Both the position numbers and the translations under genes were made by a program. Below the pieces are notes generated by a model. The model worked only from the letters and a program-made list of their open reading frames with translations, was not told the DNA's origin and did no database searches. From Chitinophagaceae bacterium UBA4857 (lineage in GTDB: Bacteria > Bacteroidota > Bacteroidia > Chitinophagales > Chitinophagaceae), in NCBI GenBank assembly GCA_002399735.1, contig DHEF01000053.1:1-64000 (forward strand): DNA of 64,000 nt, given 5' to 3'. Position 1 is the stretch's first letter. Every line of letters begins with the position of its first letter. This document shows positions 44,091 to 53,037 of this stretch, one piece after another.

Positions 44091-44154
44091 AAGCTTGTAA
44101 TTCAAAGTAGTTTTAGCTTAACAAAAGCAAACGTTTTGAAACCTATAAAATTTC

Positions 44155-44226
44155 GGAGTCTTTGTCGTCCTGAGCTTGACGAAGGACAACTTTAATAGGG
44201 CTTCGTCAAGCTCAGCCTGACAGATG
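44155..44226. repeat. R3 inverted repeat (CTGAGCTTGACGAAG)
   Basis: GTCGTCCTGAGCTTGACGAAGG-type left arm (44166 on, centred on CTGAGCTTGACGAAG) faces CTTCGTCAAGCTCAG at about 44203-44217, forming a 15-bp perfect stem with an ~18-bp loop. Similar CTGAGCTTGTCGAAG palindromes are, from memory, common intergenic repeats in many Bacteroidota. Confidence 0.7.
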
Positions 44227-44297
44227 CTTTAGCCAAAGTGTTTACTTTAACATTGGTACTATTAACAAATAACCAATAACAATTAACATCAAACGGA

Positions 44298-44996
44298 GTG
44301 TCAGAAAATAACAATCAACCATCGCAAGGGCGTTTATACTTAGTGCCCACACCCATTGGCAACCTAAAAGATCTTACTTTTCGTGCCCTGGAAATATTGC
44401 AACAGGTTGATTTAATTTTAGCCGAAGACACCCGCACCAGCTCTCATTTATTAAGACATTATCAGGTTAATAAACCTGTTACTCCGTACCATCAGCATAA
44501 CGAGCATAAAGTATTACAGCATTTGGTAAGCCAATTAGCCGAAGGCAAAACCATGGCCATGGTTACTGATGCCGGGACACCCGGTATTTCTGATCCCGCA
44601 TTTTTGCTGGTGAGGGAATGTGTAAAAGCCGGCGTGCCTGTTGAATGTTTGCCCGGCGCCACTGCTTTTGTCCCTGCTTTAGTTAACAGCGGTATACCCA
44701 CCAACCGTTTTGTGTTTGAAGGTTTTATCCCCGTAAAAAAAGGTCGCCAAACTTTATTAAAAGAATTACAAACCGAAGAACGCACCATGATATTTTACGA
44801 GTCGCCCATGCGGTTGGTAAAAACATTACTAGACTTTATTGAATATTTTGGTGCCGACCGTAAAGTAAGTGTAAGCCGTGAGCTTACTAAAATGTTTGAA
44901 GAAAATAAACGCGGCACTTTACAGGAAGTGCATGATTATTTTGCCGCCAAAACCGTTAAAGGCGAAATAGTGATTGTGTTGGAAGGGAAGGAGTAG
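44298..44996 (+). CDS. rsmI: 16S rRNA (cytidine(1402)-2'-O)-methyltransferase
   Basis: Methylates C1402 of 16S rRNA. The protein has 232 aa; GRLYLVPTPIGNLKDLTFRALEIL and AEDTRTSSHLLRHY at the N terminus and ATAFVPALVNSGIPTNRFVFEGFIP in the middle are diagnostic of RsmI. The start appears to be GTG at 44298, as no ATG fits. Isolated by R1 and R3 upstream. Confidence 0.94.
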   Translation: MSENNNQPSQGRLYLVPTPIGNLKDLTFRALEILQQVDLILAEDTRTSSHLLRHYQVNKPVTPYHQHNEHKVLQHLVSQLAEGKTMAMVTDAGTPGISDPAFLLVRECVKAGVPVECLPGATAFVPALVNSGIPTNRFVFEGFIPVKKGRQTLLKELQTEERTMIFYESPMRLVKTLLDFIEYFGADRKVSVSRELTKMFEENKRGTLQEVHDYFAAKTVKGEIVIVLEGKE

Positions 44997-45011
44997 GGTT
45001 ACTAAATAGTA

Positions 45012-45644
45012 TTATTTCCCTTGTGAGATTTCTGGGTATCTTGTTCTGATACGTCTTTCCCAGTTTTTTCTCCCAATAAAATATTTTACACGAAATGCAA
45101 CTCCGTGTTTGTATATATTACTTTCGTGATTGCTGCCAATTTTAAATGAGTAATTGTAAGTAATATCACAGAACAGTAGATTAAAACCAATGCTTGGTCT
45201 TAAGTAATGCTGTTTTGCAGAAAAATCATGCAGATACTCACCCCTTAATGTGTAGTTTCCTATTAGAAGAAAAGGCAAAAAATTATATTCATAAAAGATA
45301 CCCGCTAAATGATGAGGTTTGTGTTTCAATTTTGATATATTATAACTTACTCCCCAACTTGTCATATCATAGGATCCCATTCCTCTATCATGAATAGAGG
45401 CAAGACCATTAGTTCTACCAAGGCTAACACCTAATTCCGCATTTCTGGCGAGTAATAAGTGGGACGCAATGTAAGTGGAGTTACCCCAAAATTTATTCTT
45501 TGTTTTGTTCTTCACATAATTGTAAATAGAATCTGATGAATAAGTGTTCGTCGCAGGAGTATCTGAGCTGTCTTTTATTATTGTTTGTGCATAGCTGCTG
45601 TATGTAAACAGCATAAACGTTAATATAGTAAATGGTAAATGCAT
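45012..45644 (-). CDS. Predicted outer-membrane protein, unknown
   Basis: Not recognised. It has 210 aa from ATG at 45644 with a signal peptide MHLPFTILTFMLFTYSSYAQ. The frame is open upstream through R2 copy D, but that part is repeat. The mature protein has strand-like segments (SWGVSYNISKL, HLAGIFYEYNFLPF, LRPSIGFNLLFCDITYNYSF, VAFRVKYFIG) typical of a small outer-membrane barrel. Convergent with rsmI; no partner. Confidence 0.6.
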   Translation of the reverse strand: MHLPFTILTFMLFTYSSYAQTIIKDSSDTPATNTYSSDSIYNYVKNKTKNKFWGNSTYIASHLLLARNAELGVSLGRTNGLASIHDRGMGSYDMTSWGVSYNISKLKHKPHHLAGIFYEYNFLPFLLIGNYTLRGEYLHDFSAKQHYLRPSIGFNLLFCDITYNYSFKIGSNHESNIYKHGVAFRVKYFIGRKNWERRIRTRYPEISQGK

Positions 45645-45698
45645 AATTATTATGAGAAATAAAGATAGCAATATGAAGGGATTTGTTATACAAATCAA

Positions 45699-45814
45699 AG
45701 GCTGCCGGACTGACAGCAGTAGCTGCAATGGTGCGTAGGGGAGGAGCGTAGGCATTGCACTACTGCAAAAGGCCGGAACAAAAGTTGACCGGAGTTACTA
45801 TAGCTGATAGCCCC
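45699..45814 (+). repeat. R2 structured intergenic element, copy D
   Basis: GGCTGCCGGACTGACAGCAG through to CTGATAGCCCC. Stem: 45716-45730 (GCAGTAGCTGCAATG) pairs with 45753-45766 (CATTGCACTACTGC), 14 pairs plus one bulged C, at the same place as the bulge in copy B. The tail TGACCGGAGTTACTA is intact. Confidence 0.78.
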
Positions 45815-45948
45815 AAAACAATTGAAAATGAACAATGCACAAGTGACAATTCTCTATTCTGACCTTCCGCCAGCATTAACATATTTTCTAGCGATACCGC
45901 ACCAATAATTTTGTATTTTCGGCCATTGTATAGTTTAAAATAAGGCAT

Positions 45949-47790
45949 ATGATTAAAGCAATTGGCGTTTTTGTATTTACAGCCATATGTGGTGTAGCAT
46001 CGGCACAAGCTGACAGGTGGCAGCAAAAGGTGAAATACACGATGGATATTGATGTAAATGTGGAAACAAATCAGTTTACCGGAAAGCAAAAACTGGAATA
46101 CTGGAACAACTCTCCCGATACATTGAAAAGAGTTTTTTACCATTTGTACTGGAATGCTTTTCAGCCCGGAAGTATGATGGATAACAGAAGCCAAAGACAA
46201 GGTACTATTACGGTAGGCCGTGGTGCCGATTGGGATGCCCGTGTAAAAGACCGTATTGCCAACCTTAAGCCCGATGAAATTGGCTACCAGAAAATTATTT
46301 CGCTTACCATGAACGGAGTTGCTCAAAAATTTGAGATTCACGAAACCATTTTAGAAGTTACGTTAAGCAAACCTATTTTGCCTAAAAGCAAAGTGGTGTT
46401 TGATATGAACTTTGAAGCACAAGTGCCTTTGCAAATTCGTAGAAGCGGTAGAGATAACCCAAGTACTGGTGTTAGATATTCCATGAGCCAATGGTATCCA
46501 AAAATGAGTGAGTATGATTACGATGGTTGGCACCCCAACCCTTATGTGGGGCGTGAGTTTTATGGTGTGTGGGGCGATTTTGATGTAAATATTACTATTG
46601 ATAAAAGTTATGTACTTGGTGGTACAGGGTATTTACAAAATGCAGCGCAAATAGGGTACGGTTACGAGAAAGAAGGAACGAAGGTTACACAACCTGCCGG
46701 TAAAAAACTAACCTGGAAATTTAATGCACCTAATGTGCATGATTTTATGTGGGCCGCCGATCCGGATTTTAAACACTTAACCCGTAAAGTGGGTAATGAT
46801 ATTACTTTACATTTACTGTATCGTCCGCAAACTGGTAATCCAAAAACATGGGAAAAAATTCTGGATGATGCGGAAAAAGTATATCCGTTTATTACCAAAA
46901 CATTTGGGCCTTACGATTATAAACAATACTCCTTTATACATGGTGGCGATGGTGGTATGGAGTACCCAATGGCTACTTTATTAGCAAGTCCGGGTGCATG
47001 GTTACACGAATGGATGCATAATTGGTACCAGGGCGTATTGGCTACAGATGAAGCACAATACCCTTGGATGGATGAAGGTTTTACCAGTTATGCCGAAAGT
47101 AGGGCCGATGCTTTTTTAAGTGGTAAAACAGGGTTTGCTTATAAAGGAGATTATGATGGTTACTTTACTTTAGCTAAAGGCGGACTGGAAGAACCCTTAA
47201 TGACACATGCCGATCACTACAATACTAACAGAGCATATTCAAGCGCTTCGTATTCAAAAGGAGCTGTGTTTTTAGAGCAGTTGGGTTATATAGTGGGTGC
47301 TGATGTTAGGGACCAGATTTTACTTTCGTATTATAATACTTGGAAGTTTAAACACCCGAATGTAAACGATTTTATTCGTCTGAGCGAAAAGATTAGCGGT
47401 ATTGAGCTGGATTGGTACAAAGACTACTGGGTAAATAGTACTAAAAAGATTGACTACGCTTTTGATAGTTTATGGGAAGATGGTGGCAAAACCAATATTC
47501 GTTTACGCCGCGATGGTTTAGTGCCTATGCCTATTGACGTAGAAATAATTTATGCCGATGGCAGTAAAGAACTTCATTATGTTCCGTTAGATTTAATGTA
47601 TGGGCAAAAACCTAACGAAAATGAAACGGTTAAACGTAAAGTGTACCCGGCCTGGAAATGGACAAATGGGACCTACACTATTCAATTGGATAAACGCTTG
47701 CTGGATATTGCTGTAGCAGAAATAGATCCTTCGCAACGTATGGCAGATGTTGAGCGGAAAAATAATAAGCTGGAATTAAAACGGCCTTAA
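45949..47790 (+). CDS. M1 family metallopeptidase
   Basis: Exported zinc aminopeptidase-like protein of 613 aa with a signal peptide ending ASAQA near residue 21. The zinc site is HEWMH followed after 18 residues by Glu in MDEGFTSYAE, the gluzincin HExxH-x18-E pattern. The substrate motif is GGMEY instead of the classical GxMEN, a variant I think is common in Bacteroidota. N-terminal beta-sandwich region ~25-230. Probably periplasmic or surface and involved in peptide use. A TAATTTTG box at 45906-45913 may be its promoter. Confidence 0.9.
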   Translation: MIKAIGVFVFTAICGVASAQADRWQQKVKYTMDIDVNVETNQFTGKQKLEYWNNSPDTLKRVFYHLYWNAFQPGSMMDNRSQRQGTITVGRGADWDARVKDRIANLKPDEIGYQKIISLTMNGVAQKFEIHETILEVTLSKPILPKSKVVFDMNFEAQVPLQIRRSGRDNPSTGVRYSMSQWYPKMSEYDYDGWHPNPYVGREFYGVWGDFDVNITIDKSYVLGGTGYLQNAAQIGYGYEKEGTKVTQPAGKKLTWKFNAPNVHDFMWAADPDFKHLTRKVGNDITLHLLYRPQTGNPKTWEKILDDAEKVYPFITKTFGPYDYKQYSFIHGGDGGMEYPMATLLASPGAWLHEWMHNWYQGVLATDEAQYPWMDEGFTSYAESRADAFLSGKTGFAYKGDYDGYFTLAKGGLEEPLMTHADHYNTNRAYSSASYSKGAVFLEQLGYIVGADVRDQILLSYYNTWKFKHPNVNDFIRLSEKISGIELDWYKDYWVNSTKKIDYAFDSLWEDGGKTNIRLRRDGLVPMPIDVEIIYADGSKELHYVPLDLMYGQKPNENETVKRKVYPAWKWTNGTYTIQLDKRLLDIAVAEIDPSQRMADVERKNNKLELKRP

Positions 47791-47810
47791 TATTTTAAGC
47801 AAGTAATAAT

Positions 47811-47839
47811 GCAAAAGGCTACCATTGGGTAGCCTTTTG
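47811..47839 (+). terminator. Terminator of the M1 peptidase gene
   Basis: CAAAAGGCTACC, loop ATT, GGGTAGCCTTTTG: perfect 12-bp stem. Confidence 0.8.
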
Positions 47840-47975
47840 TGGTATTTGATTAAAACCCCTGTATTAAAAATGGATAAAGTGCATGCTATGGTTAATGGTT
47901 AAGTATAATGCGTTTGCAGGGGCTACAATGGTAGTGCTAAAGTAGTGCTGTTTACTGTTCCCTACAATACCACAA

Positions 47976-47995
47976 AAGTGGTATTTTTAGGTAAT
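47976..47995. promoter_or_regulatory. Perfect inverted repeat downstream of the response regulator gene
   Basis: AATACCAC, AAAA, GTGGTATT: an 8-bp palindrome 55 bp past the stop of the NarL-type regulator. A near-identical site lies upstream of the same gene at 48728-48744. Confidence 0.5.
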
Positions 47996-48049
47996 TGCTA
48001 TGTGGAAAACCATAAAAGCCTCCGCTTCTTAATGTAAAATTAATGTGAA

Positions 48050-48694
48050 TTAACGTCCGTAATACTTATTAACTGCTTCTACACGGTTGTTTACATGCAG
48101 CTTTTCGTAAATATGGTATACGTGTTTACGTACTGTTTCCGGACTTAAAAAAATAGATGCGGCAATTTCTTTATAGCTTAATCCTTTTGAAAGCCATTCC
48201 AGTATTTCCTTTTCACGAACAGTAAGTTTATTAATTTGCTGTTCAGTTTCTGTATTAACCGGCTGTTGGTTTTGAAATGCGGCTACTACTTTTCTGGCAA
48301 TCTGGCTACTCATAGGGGCACCACCTTCATACAATTCTCTGATGGCAGATAGTAATAAAAAAGGACTGGTCTTTTTTAGAATGTATCCACTGGCACCGGC
48401 ACTTAGAGCCTCAAATATTTTTTCATCTTCTTCGTACACGGTACACATCATAAAGTTTGTGTTGGCAAGCAATGGTTTAAGTACACGTACACAGTCAATG
48501 CCGCTTTCAATACTGCCAAGGTTTATGTCCATTAAAACCACATCGGGGCGAAGGGTAGGGATTTCAGTTACTGCTTCTTCGGCAGTAGCTAAAGTACCAA
48601 TGCAAACATAACCGTCAGACATTTCGATAATATCCCTTAATGTATTTCTTAATTGGCTATTATCGTCTACTATACATACCTTAATATCGTTCAT
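48050..48694 (-). CDS. NarL/FixJ-type response regulator
   Basis: DNA-binding two-component regulator of 214 aa. The receiver domain (~1-125) has the acidic pair in CIVDDNS, phospho-acceptor Asp in VVLMDINLG and Lys in YILKKT. The LuxR-type HTH (~150-212) is LTVREKEILEWLSKGLSYKEIAASIFLSPETVRKHV. No sensor kinase is adjacent, so its partner is elsewhere. Two copies of an AATACCAC...GTGGTA palindrome flank the gene; one lies just upstream of its start and could be an operator. Confidence 0.92.
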   Translation of the reverse strand: MNDIKVCIVDDNSQLRNTLRDIIEMSDGYVCIGTLATAEEAVTEIPTLRPDVVLMDINLGSIESGIDCVRVLKPLLANTNFMMCTVYEEDEKIFEALSAGASGYILKKTSPFLLLSAIRELYEGGAPMSSQIARKVVAAFQNQQPVNTETEQQINKLTVREKEILEWLSKGLSYKEIAASIFLSPETVRKHVYHIYEKLHVNNRVEAVNKYYGR

Positions 48695-48727
48695 AATGCA
48701 AATTTCATTATTTGCTTATTTACCAAC

Positions 48728-48744
48728 AATACCACAAAGTGGTA
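48728..48744. promoter_or_regulatory. Palindrome upstream of the response regulator gene
   Basis: AATACCAC, AAA, GTGGTA, 34 bp upstream of the regulator start. It overlaps the position expected for the -33 promoter element, so a bound regulator could act there. Confidence 0.45.
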
Positions 48745-48773
48745 GTTATTTAACCTTTTTTGTGGGTAATTGG

Positions 48774-49403
48774 TTAACGGGTTACGTATATAATAAACTT
48801 TTCTTTAAAGTAATCTTCTGAGTATAAGCCTGTTATGTCAATAATCTTGGGTTTTGTCTGGCTTTCTTGTATTTCAACGTTCAAATCGCCGCCTTTCAGA
48901 CAAATTAAACCCGGTGCATGGTTTAGGGTTTGGGTGGGCTGAGTGGTAATTAATGGGCGGCTCCAGTGCCAGAGATCTTTTAGTGGTGCTACCGCACGGG
49001 ATACTACATAATCAAATTTTCTGTTTTTTACATCTTCAACACGGGAGTGTTGAGTAGATACATTTGTTAATCCAAGTTCATCGGCAATAGCTTGTACAAC
49101 TTTTAGTTTTTTGGCAATACTATCCACTAAATGAAAATTTACTTCCGGAAAAAAAATAGCCAACGGTATACCCGGAAAACCTCCACCGGTCCCTAAATCT
49201 AAAATCTTTGCTCCGTCATTAAATTCAAAAATGGCTGCTATGCTTAGTGAGTGTAGTATATGTTTTTCGTAAAGGCTGTCTATATCTTTTCGGGAAATAA
49301 CATTTATTTTCTCATTCCAATCTGTGTATAAAGCCTTCAATTGTTGTAGTTGCTGCAATTGTTTATCCGTAAACTCCGTAAAATATTTTGTTACAATTTC
49401 CAT
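48774..49403 (-). CDS. rsmG: 16S rRNA (guanine(527)-N7)-methyltransferase
   Basis: Methylates G527 of 16S rRNA. It is 209 aa with the SAM motif ILDLGTGGGFPGIPLAI, the conserved NVISRKDIDSLYEKHILHSL and the DYVVSRAVAPL segment, as in the RsmG/GidB family. Not linked to gidA here. 79 bp upstream of the response regulator on the same strand. Confidence 0.94.
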   Translation of the reverse strand: MEIVTKYFTEFTDKQLQQLQQLKALYTDWNEKINVISRKDIDSLYEKHILHSLSIAAIFEFNDGAKILDLGTGGGFPGIPLAIFFPEVNFHLVDSIAKKLKVVQAIADELGLTNVSTQHSRVEDVKNRKFDYVVSRAVAPLKDLWHWSRPLITTQPTQTLNHAPGLICLKGGDLNVEIQESQTKPKIIDITGLYSEDYFKEKFIIYVTR

Positions 49404-49409
49404 GTTGTA

Positions 49410-49500
49410 AATTTTGTTAATAGTTAATCGTTCATGGTTAATAGGATTTCAACATAATTGTATCAAACATTGAACTTCTTGAACATTGAACCTTTTGAAC
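49410..49500. repeat. Degenerate TTGAAC/TTAATAG repeats
   Basis: GTTAATAGTTAATCGTTCAT followed by CATTGAACTTCTTGAACATT words, each drifting in sequence. The TTGAAC words recur at 60232-60318. Confidence 0.5.
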
Positions 49501-49507
49501 CTCCGAC

Positions 49508-50626
49508 TTACCATGTCTTTTTTGCTTTCCTGAATAAGGATGGTGCAAAAAGCAAATAGTAAAAAAATAACCAAAGATCAAAAAATAATAACCAACCAAA
49601 CAAGTCGCCTTCACCTAGTTTTTTTAGTGGTCTATAAAAAACAAAAAACTGTGTAACTAAGCGTAATGCAACAATACCAACAGCCATGCGCCAGTCAAAC
49701 CAAATAGCAGTGGCAGCAGCTAAGGGATAAAAAATAAATTGACTGCCTGCGTACAAGCTTAATAAAAACTTGTGAACAGGTTTGTAATATTTAGCAGTAG
49801 TATAATGTCGGCGTTTTTGTTTGCGCCATTCTTTCCATGTTTTTTTAGGTACCGATAAAGTGCTTGCCTCCGCATCAAACACAATAGCCGTATTATGTTT
49901 GTTAGCCACTTTATTAATAAACAAATCATCATCGCCACCCGGTAGGTGGTTAATAGATGAAAAGCCTTTGTTATTTAAAAACAAACTTTTTTTGTACGAT
50001 AAGTTACGCCCAACACCCATATAAGGCAAGCCCGCCATCGCATAAGAAAAATACTGAATAGCCGAGTGTACCGTTTCAAAACGAATTAATTTATTAAGCA
50101 ACCCCGGTTTTTTATGATAAGCCCCATAACCAATCACCACTTCAATGCCGTTAGCATAACCATCCTGCATTTTATCAATCCAGTTTTCGGTAGCGGGTAC
50201 ACAGTCGGCATCCGTTAACAACAAAACTTCGTGTTTGGCTTCTCTAATACCTATTGATAACGGATACTTTTTTCCCGCAATTAATTTAGCTTCCTGTGTT
50301 AACTCAACAATATGCAGGTTTTTAAAAGTTTTACGTAGTTCTTCTAAAATATACTTCGAGTCGTCCAGCGAGTTATCGTTTACTACAAGTACTTCATAAC
50401 TGGTATGGTATTGTTGTACCAAAACGCCGGGCAGGTTTCGGGCCAGGTTTTCGTCTTCATCCCGGGCACAAATAATTACCGACACAGGGTGTGTTTGCGA
50501 TTGTGTTTTTTCCCGGGGTTTAAAAAACGATAAACGGGCAAAAAAATATAAATAGTAAAACAATTGCACAGCGGTGGTAGCAATAAGCAGGTAGAAAAGG
50601 ATGTCTTCCCAATGAATTAGTGGCAT
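49508..50626 (-). CDS. Membrane-bound family 2 glycosyltransferase
   Basis: Protein of 372 aa: N-terminal membrane helix (~8-30), then a GT-A domain with PVSVIICARDEDENLARNLP, VVNDNSLDDS and the DxD region LLTDADCVPA, followed by GGDDDLFINKVA and a KRRHYTTA segment (QxxRW-like). Two or three C-terminal helices close it. Probably adds sugars for a surface polysaccharide or glycolipid; the acceptor is unknown. A TATCTTTG box ends 7 bases before the ATG. Confidence 0.87.
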   Translation of the reverse strand: MPLIHWEDILFYLLIATTAVQLFYYLYFFARLSFFKPREKTQSQTHPVSVIICARDEDENLARNLPGVLVQQYHTSYEVLVVNDNSLDDSKYILEELRKTFKNLHIVELTQEAKLIAGKKYPLSIGIREAKHEVLLLTDADCVPATENWIDKMQDGYANGIEVVIGYGAYHKKPGLLNKLIRFETVHSAIQYFSYAMAGLPYMGVGRNLSYKKSLFLNNKGFSSINHLPGGDDDLFINKVANKHNTAIVFDAEASTLSVPKKTWKEWRKQKRRHYTTAKYYKPVHKFLLSLYAGSQFIFYPLAAATAIWFDWRMAVGIVALRLVTQFFVFYRPLKKLGEGDLFGWLLFFDLWLFFYYLLFAPSLFRKAKKTW

Positions 50627-50633
50627 AAGTGGG

Positions 50634-50641
50634 CAAAGATA
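50634..50641 (-). promoter_or_regulatory. -7 box of the glycosyltransferase gene
   Basis: TATCTTTG on the minus strand, 7 bases before the ATG at 50626; predicts a leader of only a few bases. No clear -33 TTG. Confidence 0.45.
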
Positions 50642-50710
50642 ATACAGTTTGTTATCTGAAGTTTACGCTAAGTACTTAACTTGCCGCCGATTTGCAGCGT
50701 TTTTTGTATT

Positions 50711-50872
50711 AAACCGGCTGCATTGCTACTATCAACCCTAAATCCCTAAAGGGACTTTAAAGCCTAGGTTGGCATAATGTTTTTTTATGTTACCGGCGTC
50801 CCTCCCTTGATTGGGCTTTTGTTGCGTCGCACTCTTCAACTGCAGGAATACGGATGAGCAATGGGCTGGTGT
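50711..50872 (-). repeat. R1 intergenic element, copy j (with insert)
   Basis: AACCGGCTGCATTGCTACTA, then an insert with TCCCTAAAGGGA, then TTACCGGCGTCCCTCCCTTG, the core TTGCGTCGCACTCTTCAAC (50822-50840) and ATGAGCAATGGGC. Both types of R1 left end (ACCGGCTGCATT and ACCGGCGTCCCTCCC) are present, so two copies may have merged. Confidence 0.78.
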
Positions 50873-50900
50873 ACAATAGAAAAGATAAAACATAATTTTC

Positions 50901-52040
50901 ATGGCGGCATTAAGTTTTCAGTTACAACACAACGATAAAGAATCAAAAGCCAGGGCAGGGCTTATTACCACCGATCATGGGCAAATACAAACGCCTATTT
51001 TTATGCCGGTAGGTACGGTAGGTAGCGTAAAAGCAGTTAGTCAGCAATTATTACATAGCGATGTAAAAGCCCAGATCATTTTAGGCAATACCTATCATTT
51101 ATACCTGCGTCCCGGTTTAGAGGTTTTAGAAAAGGCAGGAGGCCTGCATACATTTAACGGCTGGCATAAACCTATACTTACAGATAGCGGTGGTTACCAG
51201 GTTTTTTCGTTGGCCGGTACCCGTAAAATAAAAGAAGAAGGTGTAACCTTTCAATCGCATATTGATGGTAGTAAACACTTATTTACTCCCGAAGGAGTAA
51301 TGGATATACAACGCTCCATTGGCGGCGATATTATTATGGCTTTTGACGAATGCCCTCCCGGGGGAAGCGAATATACCTATGCCAGGAAAAGTTTAGAATT
51401 AACCCATCGTTGGTTAGACAGATGTGTAGAACGATTTAATAGCACCCCAGATAAATATGGTTATACGCAAAACCTCTTTCCTATTATACAAGGGGGTATG
51501 TACAAAGATTTACGTAAACAGTCCTGCGAATTTATTGCCGAAAAAAATGCAACAGGTAATGCCATTGGCGGTTTAAGCGTAGGTGAACCCGAGCCGGTTA
51601 TGTACGAAATATGCGACTGGTGCTGCGATCATTTACCGCAGGAAAAACCCCGTTACCTGATGGGCGTAGGTACACCATGGAATATACTGGAGTGTATTAG
51701 TATGGGTGTAGATATGTTTGACTGTGTAATGCCCACCCGAAACGGACGTAATGCCATGTTATTTACCACCAAAGGGGTAATAAATATTGATAATAAAAAA
51801 TGGGAGTTTGACTATTCGCCTATTGATGATGGTATGGATAGCGAAATAAGCAATTATTACAGCAAAGCCTACTTGCGACATTTATTAAAAGCCAAAGAAA
51901 TATTAGGACTAACCATTGCCAGTACTCATAACCTGGCTTTTTATTTGTGGTTGGTAACAAAAGCAAGGGAACATATTATTGCCGGTACTTTTCAAAGCTG
52001 GAAAAACGAGATTATACCCGTACTTAAACAACGTTTATAA
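50901..52040 (+). CDS. tgt: Queuine tRNA-ribosyltransferase
   Basis: Swaps guanine-34 for preQ1 in tRNAs with GUN anticodons. It has 379 aa, with Asp95 in LTDSGGYQVFSL, nucleophile Asp274 in DMFDCVMPTRNGRNA and GGLSVGEP. The usual zinc ligands CxCxxC are absent: residues ~311-318 read GMDSEISN just before YYSKAYLRHLL, while His343 of STHNLAFYLW remains. I recall the same loss in Bacteroides Tgt, so it is probably a clade feature. queE (30 kb) and queD homologues (59 kb) supply the precursor. Confidence 0.94.
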   Translation: MAALSFQLQHNDKESKARAGLITTDHGQIQTPIFMPVGTVGSVKAVSQQLLHSDVKAQIILGNTYHLYLRPGLEVLEKAGGLHTFNGWHKPILTDSGGYQVFSLAGTRKIKEEGVTFQSHIDGSKHLFTPEGVMDIQRSIGGDIIMAFDECPPGGSEYTYARKSLELTHRWLDRCVERFNSTPDKYGYTQNLFPIIQGGMYKDLRKQSCEFIAEKNATGNAIGGLSVGEPEPVMYEICDWCCDHLPQEKPRYLMGVGTPWNILECISMGVDMFDCVMPTRNGRNAMLFTTKGVINIDNKKWEFDYSPIDDGMDSEISNYYSKAYLRHLLKAKEILGLTIASTHNLAFYLWLVTKAREHIIAGTFQSWKNEIIPVLKQRL

Positions 52041-52322
52041 GTTTTACTTACTCCCAAAAACAAATTAAGTATTTCACCTGATTAAAATTGGTGTTGTTTT
52101 TATGCACTTTTTTACCAACATTCCTGTTTTTTCCATTTTTTACAGCAAACAGCCGTTTTAAATGGTAAATGGGTGATATGTGAATAACTCAGACGGGTGT
52201 AACAGAAACATATTATTAAGTGCGTAAAAACACTAAAAATATCAGCGTTTTTAACGTAAGTTTGATTATCGATTTTTTACCCCTCTAACCCAACAGGCAT
52301 AAACCTGTATAAAACCAAACTA
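52041..52322. other. AT-rich leader region before the response regulator at 52323
   Basis: No gene, repeat family or convincing hairpin seen. It separates tgt from a regulator gene and should contain its promoter. Confidence 0.4.
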
Positions 52323-52982
52323 ATGGCTGCTGTTCAGGAAATAAAAGTTGCTATTGCCGATGACCACAAAATTTTTCGTGATGGCATTCGTATGTCTTTG
52401 AAAGACAGGGAGTACCTGCGAATTTTATGGGAAGCTGAAGATGGCAAAGATTTAATGCATAAACTAAAATTGAAGGAACCGGATGTTTTACTAATGGACA
52501 TACGAATGCCTGAAATTGATGGCATAAACGCAATAGGTTTAATAAGAAAAGAGTATGAATCCATTAAAATCATTGTACTGACCATGTACGATGATCAGGA
52601 AATGATTACCAAGATGATGGAAATGGGCGCTAATGCCTACCTGACAAAAACCACCGACCCCGACGAAATTTACCAGGCCATTATTACTTGTATGAATGAT
52701 GATTTTTACTTTAATGAGCTGGTAAATAAAGCAGTACTACTTAAACTACAACATAAAAAAACGGTTCGCCAGTTTTATCCCAATCCCGTAAAATTCTCCG
52801 AAAAAGAACTAAAGATTTTAAAACTCATAGCCGAGGATAAAACAACTGAAGAAATATCGAAGGTGGTTTTTTTAAGCCCGCGTACAATAGAAACCATACG
52901 ACAAAACATGAAGCAAAAAGCAGGTGCTAAAACAATTGCCGGTTTGGTAATGTTTGCTATGCGTAACAAGTTGCTTGAATAA
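52323..52982 (+). CDS. NarL-type response regulator, first of a paralogous pair
   Basis: Protein of 219 aa. Receiver: VAIADDHKIFRDGI, phospho-acceptor Asp in VLLMDIRMPEIDG, Lys in YLTKTT. HTH: FSEKELKILKLIAEDKTTEEISKVVFLSPRTIETI. It closely parallels the regulator at 54659 (shared MMEMGANAYLTK versus MMEIGANSYLTK, and SPRTIETI versus SPRTVEAI), so the two come from a duplication. No sensor kinase nearby. Followed after 55 bp by a methyltransferase on the same strand. Confidence 0.92.
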   Translation: MAAVQEIKVAIADDHKIFRDGIRMSLKDREYLRILWEAEDGKDLMHKLKLKEPDVLLMDIRMPEIDGINAIGLIRKEYESIKIIVLTMYDDQEMITKMMEMGANAYLTKTTDPDEIYQAIITCMNDDFYFNELVNKAVLLKLQHKKTVRQFYPNPVKFSEKELKILKLIAEDKTTEEISKVVFLSPRTIETIRQNMKQKAGAKTIAGLVMFAMRNKLLE

Positions 52983-53037
52983 TACTTGTTGTTTAACTAC
53001 CGGTGGCTTTGTTATTTGTTTACTTTAATATACCTGC

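Noticed and set aside
45645..45755. N-terminal extension of the outer-membrane protein at 45012
   Set aside because: The extra residues are translated from R2 copy D, and a typical signal peptide begins at 45644.
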